From assembly GCA_013399305.1 (NCBI GenBank), contig VXAI01000161.1:730075-794074 (forward strand): 64,000 nucleotides of DNA. The letters are read 5' to 3'. Origin of the DNA: Rostratula benghalensis (taxonomy: Eukaryota; Chordata; Aves; Charadriiformes; Rostratulidae). A program made the translations under genes and the position numbers. The notes below the pieces were generated by a model. It did not search any database. It was given only the letters and a program-made list of their open reading frames with translations, and was not told where the DNA came from. Each line of letters opens with the position of its first letter. The first letter of the stretch is position 1. Shown in pieces: positions 37,612 through 47,292 of the stretch.

Positions 37612-39041
37612 ATACTTGAGAAGGGTGGTTTAAATATTTGACAACGTTTATACTCAAGACTCCCAATATTTTCTGGTTCTGATGTCTTCCCATACTGCTC
37701 TTTTATTATTATATAGGTGACCTCCAAAAATAGAAAAAGTACCCAACTGCTGAGTTTTGATGCAAAAGAAAATTATATATATTTCTCAGGTCTGGGCCAC
37801 AATTTATTCCTGGAGTTACTCAAAGAATTTGAGGAATAAAAAGAAGAGACATAAAATGGATGTTCCTGGATGGAGCGCTTCTTTTCTACACATTGCATTA
37901 TGACCCTCTAAGGCACCAGCAGTGGTATTGAGCATCTTTTATTCCTGACCAGATTGCCCATCTTAGAAAAATCATTAACTTTACACTAGGTATGATAACC
38001 AAGGTATATGACTTTTTCATGTTTGGTATTCTGCTGTGTTTATTAAGCCCACAGTATATAAAATAACCATCCATTTTTCAGCAGAAGGAGTCTTAACTGT
38101 CTTGTTCAAAATTTAATGTGTTTTTCAATGTGCTCCTCAGAAAGCTATTAAGGGAGTTATTAGAGCAATACCTGCCACTTTCTTACTGTCATTCTATTCA
38201 GTATCCCTTAAATACTATAAAAAGTATCTACTAAAAATTCTAAACTGTCCTAAAATTAGCATATCACCTTCTCCTTTACCTATTCTGCCATTGTGTATTT
38301 TATTCACAATGGTTAGCTTTTGCTGTGTTGCTAACCATTCCAGAAAGAGTTAAAATAAAAAAAAATGCCCAGAGCTTTTCAATTATTACGTTTCAGTTTG
38401 CACATAAGGAGAGGCTTTTTTCCCTTGTACTGACTTTAAAGATTCATGCGTGCTTTTACTGAGTGGTTAGATTTTTTTTAATTTTTTTTTTTTTTTTTTT
38501 CCAGATTTAGCAAAGCCCTGCCAGAAGACATTTAGTGCTGTCATCGATATTCGCTCTACTGTCAGGGATATTAAACTGAGAAGAAAGACCTGGCACGCTG
38601 ACTTTCTCTTGAAGCTTTGATAGTATGTTGGCTGCAGTTTAGCAGTGTGAAAATAGTGTTGCACTGCAAGCAAAAACAGGGAGTACTCTTCTTGTCAACT
38701 TAGAAAAGTTGTGAGGAAAAAAGCCAGCCTCAGACCACATAGACTTTAGAGATTAAAAAGACTGCAATTTTTGTTTCATTTATTAAGTAAAAACCTAACT
38801 CCATTCTTTTGTCAAAATTAACTATGCTGTTGTAGAGCATTGGGCATTAAGAGGCTATTTGAGTTTTCAGAATCACAAGGGCTTTCATCTGATTTCCTTC
38901 CTTTACCTACTCAGTAGCATCAACCCATTGAAGAGAAAAGATGCAAAACATCTAATTTTAACAGGTTCAGTAAACAGCACTGAACCTAAAAGAGAGGAAC
39001 TGGTTTATAAGGTGTGTGTTGAGAGATCTAAGTACCCAATC
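37612..39041. other. Unique AT-rich non-coding DNA
   Basis: No gene or interspersed repeat recognised. A broken T-run of about 31 bases lies at 38471-38501. The 190 bases after it (38502-38690) have balanced composition and could be conserved, but I cannot test that here. Confidence 0.45.
38471..38501. repeat. Poly(T) tract
   Basis: T runs broken by a single AA. No retrotransposon body is recognised on its right side, so it is recorded only as low complexity. Confidence 0.85.
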
Positions 39042-40148
39042 CTGTTTATCTTGACTTCAGGAAGGCTTTCAACACCATGCCCTGTAACATCCCCACAGGC
39101 TGAGTGAGTAAATAGTCCAGTGGACTGAAAACTGGCTCAGCTGCCAGACTCAAAATACTGTAGTCAGTGACACAAAGCCCAGTTGGCAGCCAGTCACTAG
39201 TGGTGTACCCCAGGGGGTCAACACCAGGTTCAGCCTTCTCATGAATGACCTGTCCCATGGGACAGAAGACACCCTCAGCCAGTTTGCAGGAGATACAAAA
39301 GTGGGAGGAAAGGTTGACGCACCATCTGATCGTGCAGACCTTGATGGGCTGGAGAATTGAGCTGAGAGGAATCTAACGATGTTAGGCAAAGGAAAGTGTA
39401 AAGTCCTTTACCTGTACAGAAATAGTCCCAGGTGCAAGTGCATATTGGGTGCTGACCATCTGGAAAATAGCTTTGCTGGGAAGTCCTGGTGGGCACCCAG
39501 TTAACCATGACCCAGTGATACACCCTCAGGGCAAAGAAGGTCAACAACATCCTGGGCTGCATTAGGCAGAATGTTGACAACACATTGAGAGACGTGATTC
39601 CTCCCTTCCATTTCATCACTGATGAGACCCCATCTGGAGTCCTGTGTCCAATTCTGGGCTCCCCAGTGCAAGGGAATCTTGGACTTATTGTAGTGAGTCC
39701 ACTGTAGGGCCAGAAATATGATCAAGGGACTGGAATACATGTCACATGAGGAAAGGCTGAGAGAACCTGGACTGTTCAGCCTGGAGAAGGCAAACCTCAA
39801 GGAGGAATCTTATCAGTGTGGATAAATACCTGAGAGGGGGCAAGGAAGACAGAATCAGACTCTTCTTCATGTTCAATGAAGGAACAAGAGGCAATGGGCA
39901 CAAACTGAAAGACACAAATTCTGTTTAAATAGTAAAAAAAAAATATATAAAAACTTACTGTGAGGGTGATTGAGCATAGGGACAGATTGCTTAGAGAGTT
40001 TGTGGAGTCTCCATCCTCAGAGATCTTCAAAACTTGACAGTACATGGCCCTAATCAATCTGCTCTAGCAGACACTCTTTGTGCAGGGAAGTTGAAGTAAA
40101 TGATGTGGGTCCCTTTCCACCTCTGCCCTTCTGTGGTTTTTTGATTGT
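39042..40148 (+). mobile_element. CR1 LINE, 1.1 kb, reverse transcriptase to 3' end
   Basis: The longest ordinary CR1 in the window. In order: ATCTTGACTTCAGGAAGGCT (the FLDFRKAF-like block of the polymerase domain), TACCCCAGGGGGTCAACACC, TTTGCAGGAGATACAAAAGT (equivalent to the catalytic DD motif region, here changed to a sequence reading AGDTK), TGGAGTCCTGTGTCCAATTC, GAGGCAATGGGCACAAACTG, and a tail ending in TTCTGTGGTTTTTTGATTG. Stops and indels destroy the frame. It is 5'-truncated. Confidence 0.93.
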
Positions 40149-40639
40149 TTGAAAGAGGGAGATGATTTCTGTGTGACAGTTTTAACACATTATTACTGTG
40201 AATTTTCTGTAAGAGGAATGAGTGAGTTTAAATACTGCAAGTCAGCAGAAAGAAGTGTACCTTGATTTAAAGGCTAGAGGGTAGAAATACTTCCTTGAAC
40301 AATTTGACACATATCCTTGACAATTTGAAAGATCCAATCCTAATATTCTAGTTAAATTGAGATGAAAAATATGCTGGCTGCATCACCTATCTAACCATTC
40401 AAAAATAGTTGAGAGTCACATTTAACCAGAAGCTGAAAGTCATACAGACCATAACAACCAATCAAAGAAGATAAGTAACCTCCAGTTGTCATCTTTCCTT
40501 AACCTACCAGCAAGATTCAAATACATCTGAGGGTTCACCCACACTACTCTATTTCCCCACAGTCTCTCCTAACTTTGAATCTCTGTTAGACACTGGCAAT
40601 TTTCTCCCTGACAATAATTCTTGGGGCATCAGTCCAGAG
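40149..40639. other. Unique spacer between two CR1 copies
   Basis: No gene or repeat recognised between the two plus-strand CR1 elements. Confidence 0.5.
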
Positions 40640-41076
40640 TCCACAGGACGCCACAGAGATGATCAAGAAGCTGTGACGAAAGGCTGAGAGAGCTGGGATT
40701 GTTCATCCTGGAGAAGAGAAGGCATTGGGGAAGATCTTATAGCCCTTTCCAGTACCTAAAGGGAGCTACAGTACGGATGGGGAGCAACTCTTTATTGGGG
40801 AGTGTAAGGATAGGGTGAAGGGTAATGGTTTTAAACTGAAACAGGGGAGATTTAGATTAGATATGAGGAAGACACTCTTTCCTGTGAAGGTGGTGAGGCA
40901 CTCGTAGAGGTTGACCAGGGAAGTTGTGGTTGCCCCATCCCTGGAGGGGTTCAAGGCCAGGCTGGATGGGGCTTGGAGCAACCTGCTCTGGTGGGAGGTG
41001 TCCCTGCCCATGGCAGGGGGGCTGGAACTTGAGAATCTTTAAAGTCCCTTCCAACCTGAACTATTCCATGTTTCTG
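40640..41076 (+). mobile_element. CR1 LINE 3' end, relatively young
   Basis: Shows GAAAGGCTGAGAGAGCTGGG, TTCATCCTGGAGAAGAGAAG, GGTAATGGTTTTAAACTGAA, TGCCCCATCCCTGGAGGGGT, GAGGTGTCCCTGCCCATGGC, and a tail TATTCCATGTTTCTGAG. It is close in wording to the copies at 43.96 and 45.80 kb, so these may come from the same active subfamily. It is 5'-truncated. Confidence 0.93.
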
Positions 41077-42293
41077 AGAAAGAGGTGAGAACCTGTTTTA
41101 TTCCTATCTGTTGACTCACTTATACCACTTAACCTACTGACATCAAACTCATTTTGTGGACTTAAAAAAATATGTCATAACATTTTAGTCACTTTTTTTG
41201 ACTATTTTCATGCTCAGAGGCTAGACTGTTGGCTGATGTAAACTGCCAGGGCTCCACACTGTGTCTTTGTTAGCACCCATAAAAATTTGGCTCCGAATGT
41301 TTTACTGCTTTAAAGCAGAAGAAATTTTGCAAGCTTTATATTTTTGTTTAAATAAGAAATGTGAACTGCAGCTGGAAAACCTATATAAGTCTGCACTGGC
41401 TTTCCAATGCTGAGCTTTAACTGAAAGCTCAAAGAAATGTGTTGCTGTTTCTAAGGTTTTATGTCATCCTGTTCTATGGTGATATATGTCTTAGCAATAG
41501 TATCTTATTGTTAATAATGCCACATGGGGAAGAATTCATAAACTGAGAATAAATGTGGGCATTAGTACCCCCTAGTAATGAATTATATGGTTAAAAAGCT
41601 ATGTAATTAAAATTCATCAAAATTAAATTAATTAGCTAATTGAGTTAATTTTTAAATGGAAGCTACTAAAGTGCTTAGAAAGAACAACAGGGTTGTAATA
41701 TCACAGCCATGCCAAATTACAGAGGATTCTCGCCACTTTGAATTTTACCAGAAATAGATTAATTATGCAATATTTCAGGTTTTATTTTTATTATCCAGGA
41801 AAAGACAGCAATATCTACTGCCTGCCATTTCTGTTTAATTTAATTTATTGGTGGTGGTGTCTTCGTTGTTGTTATTAGGCTTCTCTCAGCTGACCATTCT
41901 GGTTTTGTGCTTTGAAAATAGCTGAAATTTAAACAACAAAAAAAAAAGAGAGAAACAATTATGGAAATGAGATAGTAAAATAATGGGCTATGTTACAACA
42001 ATGTATTAGTGGAACTCATAGGTATATTAACCATAAACCTATTAACGTATTACATGGGTGACAAAGATAAAGGAGACCAATTTAACAAAACAGATCTAAA
42101 CTTTTGACAAATATTAAGAATTGAATCTGTATCTCAAGACCTTCTCTTTTTAATCTGGGCTTGCTATTATAAATTGCATTTTCCTTATGGTAATCCATAA
42201 TAAATAATCAAATAAAATATGTTAAGCACTTTTAGTATTTTTGCATACATTGAGCTTGGATACGGCTGTTATTTTTGAAAGAGACCTGATACA
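41077..42293. other. Unique AT-rich DNA with a TAATTA-rich segment
   Basis: No gene or interspersed repeat. At 41560-41870 there is a dense group of homeodomain-type words, including the 12-bp palindrome AATTAGCTAATT at 41630-41641 and AATTATGCAAT (41761-41771), which resembles C/EBP or PAR-bZIP sites. This suggests a conserved enhancer only weakly, because base composition alone makes such words frequent. Confidence 0.4.
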
Positions 42294-42456
42294 NNNNNNN
42301 NNNNNNNNNNNNNNNNNNNNNNNNNNNNNNNNNNNNNNNNNNNNNNNNNNNNNNNNNNNNNNNNNNNNNNNNNNNNNNNNNNNNNNNNNNNNNNNNNNNN
42401 NNNNNNNNNNNNNNNNNNNNNNNNNNNNNNNNNNNNNNNNNNNNNNNNNNNNNNNN
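42294..42456. other. Assembly gap, 163 N
   Basis: A run of undetermined bases whose right edge is immediately followed by the TAG microsatellite. Open frames that cross it are artefacts. Confidence 0.99.

Positions 42457-42490
<34 letters not shown>
42457..42490. repeat. (TAG)n microsatellite at a gap edge
   Basis: Eleven TAG units without interruption. The array probably extends into the gap, so its true length is unknown. Confidence 0.95.
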
Positions 42491-42491
<1 letters not shown>

Positions 42492-42589
42492 ATGACAACA
42501 AAGCAACCACAACAATATCTTGAGATTTTTTGATTCTATTTTTTATAGAGGGAATAATGCAAATAATCACTAACAAATGAGAGTTATAG

Positions 42590-43800
42590 AAGTTTGTTAA
42601 GGTTCCTTGTTCTTCCTCCCTTCTTGTGGAGAAGAAAGCAGCACAGGAAGTTCCAGAGAAGTTCAGAAGAGGAAGGGAATAAAAAATTGTCCCTTCTCCC
42701 CTTTTTGTGGGCCACTGGGGTGAACAAGGCTTTAGGGCTGCTTGGTGCTGACGAGTGATGTTTATAGATTTCTTCCTTCCTGGAAGCCAACAAATGAACT
42801 GATTCTGTGACAAATTCTCTCCTCCCACCCCAGCACTTGAGTGCTGAGCTACAGCAGTAGGGACGATTATTTGACAGAGACGGCCACAGAGGAGGCTCTA
42901 ACATTGCCCTTGACAAAGTAATGCAAAGTGAGGTGGTTTCCCAGGAATATAGAAGAGCAGGAATATAGAGACATCCACAAGCTGACACTCCCAGCTGCCC
43001 TTGTCCCATACCCACCACTCTGACCCTGCCCAGCTACGCTAGGGCTGTGTCTGACCCCAGTTCTCCTCTCCAGGCCTGAATCTGATCCCCACTGATGGGC
43101 TGATGTTCCAGCCTGGCCTTGCCATGTTCATCCCCAGGGAAATGCCTGATGCCTGGGGCTGGGACTGCCCCAGACTACCCCTCTACCTGCCCTGTTTCCT
43201 CGATGAGGCAGTGGGATGTCTCTACGTGGACCTGTGCAGCATGAGGGAGAAAGAGGAAGAATGAGAAGTTCATGGCTAACTGTAGAAGTACAGTGTCTCT
43301 GGGATTACAGAGATTTGCCAGGACAGCACAACTGGCAAACCATTTCTCCAGTGTGTTGCAGGTTCTGATGGCTGGTGTGACACCTAATAACAGCCTTGAC
43401 GGCAGTGATACTGAGACAGATCCTGAGATTTAAAATCCTGAGAGAAGTGGTACATAAATAAATGCTCCAGACCTCAGGAGAATCTTTTTAGGCTTTTTCT
43501 GATAGGCTGGATTTGAGGGGGTTTGTCCTGAAGGGCAAAAGAGCACAGTTTAAGAGGTTTGTCTTTAAAGGCTGCCTCTACAAAGAATGAGGCTCTAGCC
43601 CAGTGTGCAAGGAAATGAGTGGGTGAGGCACGAGCCCCTTGGCTGAACACAGTGTTCTTCTCTGAGCTTGAACACTAGAAAAGGAGATAAAGGGATGTGC
43701 TACCAAGGAGGACAAGCAAAGCATTGTTCAGGCATAGTGGGACAGAATTAGAAAACCCAAACCCTTTCTGAATAATCTCATATAATTGCACAGGCTGGTG
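42590..43800. mobile_element. GC-richer segment, probable unclassified avian repeat in part
   Basis: Markedly richer in GC than the flanks, particularly 42980-43260, which has wording such as CCCCACTGATGGGCTGATGT, TCCAGCCTGGCCTTGCCATG and TTTCCTCGATGAGGCAGTGG. This recalls avian LTR or satellite-like repeats that I cannot name with confidence. A minus-strand open frame of 144 codons (42584-43018) has no domain I recognise. It may be an ERV-derived fragment, another interspersed repeat, or a unique GC-rich island. Orientation and ends are undetermined. Confidence 0.35.
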
Positions 43801-43804
43801 GAAT

Positions 43805-43950
43805 GCTGGGGCTTCTGCTGGATGAAGGAAAATATGAATCAGCTCGTACTCTTGTCATGTTGAAGGCTAACTGCATATTGGGCTGCAATATCAGGGGTAT
43901 AGCTTCTAGGTTGACAGAGGCAGTTATTCACTGCACTTATTGAAATGTAT
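43805..43950 (+). mobile_element. Older CR1 LINE, left part of an interrupted copy
   Basis: Follows ORF2 C-terminal wording: CTTCTGCTGGATGAAGGAAA (equivalent to 'ctggtggacaagagg'), AATATGAATCAGC, GAAGGCTAACTGCATATTGG, and GACAGAGGCAGTTATTCACT. It stops at TGAAATGTAT (43941-43950), the left copy of a direct repeat that brackets the younger insertion. Confidence 0.8.
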
Positions 43951-44345
43951 CAGAAATATTGTATCTCAGCCTGGAAAAGACAAGGCTCTGGGCAGACCTT
44001 ATAGCAGCCTTCCAGTACCTAAAGGGGGCCTACAAGGGAGATGTGTTAATGAATCTTTATCAGGGAGTAGAGTGATAGGATGAGGAGTAATGGTTTAAAA
44101 CTGAAAGAGGACAGATTTAGAAGAGATATTAGGGGGAAACTCTTTCCTGTCAGGGTGGTGAGGCATTGGGACAGGTTGCCTGGAGGAGCTGTGGCTGCCC
44201 CATCCCTGGAGGTGTCCAAGGCCAAGCTGGATGGGGCTTTGAGCAACCTGGTCTCGTGGGAGGTGTCCCTGCCCATGGCAGGGGGTTGGAACTCTGATCC
44301 TTAAAGCCCCTTCCATCTGAAACATTCTATTATCCTATGATTTTA
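43951..44345 (+). mobile_element. Younger CR1 LINE inserted in the older CR1
   Basis: A well-preserved tail: CAGCCTGGAAAAGACAAGGC, CCTTCCAGTACCTAAAGGGG, GAGTAATGGTTTAAAACTGA, GCCCCATCCCTGGAGGTGTC, GGGAGGTGTCCCTGCCCATG, then CATTCTATTATCCTATGATT. It is flanked by a perfect 10-base direct repeat, TGAAATGTAT (43941-43950 and 44346-44355), read as a target-site duplication. The first three bases of the right copy could also be counted as CR1 tail. Confidence 0.95.
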
Positions 44346-44755
44346 TGAAATGTATTTCAGGTCATCAATGAAGAAACAAGAGCTTATGCCTAATGGAGTA
44401 TCATTAAGAAAGTTGTAGGCTAGAGTACACGAGCAGAAAGATAAGGAGATATTGAGCTTAAAATTTAAACTGCAAGAAGAAGGGTTACAGAAAAGATGGA
44501 TCCAGACTGTTCACAGTGGCATGCACAAAATGATAGGCACAAGCTGCAGCAAGATATTTTCAGCAGGCATAAGGAAAAAGAAAAAAAAAAAAAAAGCCCA
44601 AATGAATGTTATTTATACTAGAACAGATTTTCCAGAGAGGTTTTGAAATACCAGTTGTTGGAAATATTTTAACTGGTCAAGGTCCTAAGCAAGCTGAGCT
44701 ACATTTTGGGATTTGACCAGTTGATTTCCAGTGACTCTGACTACTCTATGGTTAC
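44346..44755 (+). mobile_element. Older CR1 LINE, right part of the interrupted copy
   Basis: Resumes the host element after the insert, with GGGTTACAGAAAAGATGGAT, CCAGACTGTTCACAGTGGCA, AAAATGATAGGCACAAGCTG, CAGAGAGGTTTTGAAATACC and AAGGTCCTAAGCAAGCTGAG. The order matches the 3' region of a 'gatggagccagactcttctcag' CR1. An internal run of 15 A at about 44582-44596 falls where other copies read 'aagaaaaaactt'. The tail, near 44755, is eroded. Confidence 0.8.
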
Positions 44756-45794
44756 TCTGGCTCAGGTTAGACCTGAACACAAAAGATGACTGAGCAAAGA
44801 GTTAACAAACCACGCAAGACATTCTGTGTCAACAGTCCTTATACAGTTCATTGTGGGAGTTAATGGGTTAATAGCATTAAAAAATAGAACTGTGTGGGGG
44901 GTTTTTGATGGCTTTTTTCATTGTTGGTGGTGGGTTTGGGGTTTTTTTTTTTTTTTGTTTCTTTTCAATATACTCTTCATATCTATTTCAAACAGGTGAC
45001 AAATAAACTCTCTTACAAGGTGGAACTCAGTGGAGCCAGAGTCAGTGTGGCAGAATTATTTTGGGAGATATTTGCATTCTAAAGGGACTGGAGAACGCTA
45101 TTAGGAGTTCATGTGTGTGCAAGAGAAGCTAAAGGCTCAGAAAAGAGATAGCAGAAAAAATTATTTCCTTCTAGGTAGATATACTGAGCCTCTATCTAAT
45201 CAGGCCATTTTAAGTCGCAGCTGAAGAAGTTATTGGGAGAATGGTAGAATTTAGTTAGGTTTTATTCCAGTGTACTGAGCCAACATAGTAGTAATTTGAA
45301 AGTATTTTGGCTTTCTGTGAGTCTGCATTTTGTAGTTAGTATTTGCAGAAGAAAACATCTACCATTTCTAATATCTCTGTACTTCAGTTTTCCTTGTATA
45401 TAATGAAGCTGAGAGGACTTTGCTTGTCGTCATCTCAACTCCTGCAATGTTTCATCGATGCATACGAATTACTCTCAGCCAGAACTAGTCCTAGACAATG
45501 AACCTGTTCTAACAGCACATTGTGCTCCACATTTAATGATCCATGGCTGACAGCGACTGAAGGCCATTGAAAGCAAAGTGACTGTAGTATGTGTGTGTGT
45601 GCAGAATGCTCCAGAAATGGTTACTGTAGAAATTTGCCGGGATTTAAATACCAGGAGATACATAAACTGAATCATTCCAACACAACCATATTTAAATGCA
45701 GATGCTTGATTTGGCTTTGTTTCTGCAACCACATTGGTCTTTAATAAGGGTGAACATTAATTTCTCCAAGCATATCTGCACAGTTATTTTATTA
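44756..45794. other. Unique AT-rich non-coding DNA
   Basis: No gene or interspersed repeat recognised. It includes T-rich low complexity at about 44930-44965. Confidence 0.5.
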
Positions 45795-45992
45795 CATGTG
45801 AGGGTGGTGAAGCACTGGACCAGGTTGCCCAGAGAAGCTGTGGCTGCCCCATCCCTGGAGGTGTCCAAGGCCAGGCTGGATGGGGCTTGGAGCAACCTGG
45901 TCTGGTGGGAGGTGTCCCTGCCCACGGCAGGGGGGTTGGAACTGGATGATCTTTAAGATCCCTTCCAACTCTAATCATTCCATGATTCTATT
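45795..45992 (+). mobile_element. CR1 LINE 3' end, about 200 bases
   Basis: Very well preserved: ACATGTGAGGGTGGTGAAGC, ACCAGGTTGCCCAGAGAAGC, TGCCCCATCCCTGGAGGTGT, GGAGGTGTCCCTGCCCACGG, GGTTGGAACTGGATGATCTT, then ATTCCATGATTCTATTA. It is close to the copy at 43.96-44.35 kb. Low divergence implies a late insertion. Confidence 0.95.
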
Positions 45993-47084
45993 AATCTAGA
46001 TGGTGGTAATACCATTTATTTTTTAAGGCAGTCTGATTATTTTCATTATAAGATTCTGCTTTCATTTGCGCTCAGTATTGATAAACTTCATCTATTTGTG
46101 TATAAGTTTGCATATGTTTGCAATCATTGCAAATGATTGCTTCAGACTGATTTTCCTTGTGGTTTTCCTTATGTTTTTTGTTTGGTTTGTTGGTTGGTTG
46201 GGGTTTTTTATACCTTTAATGTCATACAAAGCAGTTCATGTATTTCTGAGAATGAAAACAGAAATTAGTCTTTTTTTAAATATATAATAGCATATACTAT
46301 GGAGCAATTATTTAGAAATTTGTTGGGAGTGGCCTTTGAAAGATATTTCTTTAGTTTTCTATGTATAAATCTACTTGTTAGAAGCTTTTCAAAAACTAAA
46401 GTTAATATACTCTATAAAGATGATTACCAACTATTGCCTCATACATCTTTTCTTATGCAGAACATTCTCTATCCCAGTATAAAGGAAGACTTCCTTTTCA
46501 ATTTGAGGCTCCAGGATACTGTTAACCATCAAGTGTAGATTGTTGATGGGGTGTTTCTAGAGATTCTAATAGTGGGCTGCGGCAGAAAGAAACTGTCTAC
46601 TTCAAGTGAAATCCAGTCCAGACCAAAGAAGACAAAAAGGAGAATAGGATGGAAATAAAAGTATGGATTTAACATTGAAACAAGTAAATTGAGAAGAATC
46701 TGAACTTTGAGTTTCAGCAACTAATTGGTCATGGAGACTGAGGATAATGTTGAGAAAATTGTGAGGACTCAGAAAGATTAATTTTCACAGATAGTTTTTA
46801 ATCTCATGTAAAACACACTGAACAATTGTAGTGTCCAGTGTTCTGCAAATAAAGCTATACTAAATTGTCCATCCCCATTGGCTATGAAACAAAAGTGCCA
46901 TGGTGTTGTCTCTTTTAAAGTATAAACCAAGGTAGACCAAAATAAGATTAAATCTTTAACTTTTTATAACCACCTGGATGTTAGAGGGAGAGATGGAATA
47001 AGTAAGAGTCGCTTAGAAAGTGAAAAGTTTAATACACTTAGCATTCAATAACTAATTGTATTAGCAGCACATGTTAATAGGATA
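45993..47084. other. Unique AT-rich non-coding DNA
   Basis: No gene or interspersed repeat. A GTTTGGTTTGTTGGTTGGTT tract lies at about 46182-46201. Consecutive short plus-strand frames at 46.07-46.54 kb are F/L-rich and show no domain, so they are probably chance. Confidence 0.5.
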
Positions 47085-47292
47085 ATTCAGTCTGGAAGGA
47101 ACCCGATGAAGTTTTGAGTCCAACCTCCTGCTCAAACCAGGTTCCACTGACAGATCAGACCAGGTTGCCCAGGTCTGTATCCGGCTGAGTCTGGAAAACT
47201 CCAAGGCTGGAGCTTTCACAAACTACAAACTCTCTGGGAAGCCTGTTTCAAAACGCTTAACTCTCCTAACAGTGAAAAAATTGTCACTGTAT
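47085..47292 (-). mobile_element. Decayed CR1 LINE 3' end
   Basis: In reverse: GGATAATTCAGTCTGGAAGG, TTTTGAGTCCAACCTCCTGC, ATCAGACCAGGTTGCCCAGG, AAAACTCCAAGGCTGGAGCT, AACTCTCTGGGAAGCCTGTT. This is the 'gtccaacctcctgctcaaa' type of CR1 tail. Both ends are eroded. Confidence 0.85.

Noticed and set aside
39501..39800. Several overlapping minus-strand frames of 80-114 codons at 39.1-39.8 kb
   Set aside because: They are antisense to the plus-strand CR1 at 39042-40148.
42232..42828. 198-codon minus-strand frame
   Set aside because: About a quarter of it is undetermined bases from the gap, and another part is the TAG array translated as a repeat of one residue.
46066..46538. Two successive plus-strand frames considered as exons of one gene
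   Set aside because: Both are F/L-rich translations of T-rich DNA, with no domain or convincing splice sites.
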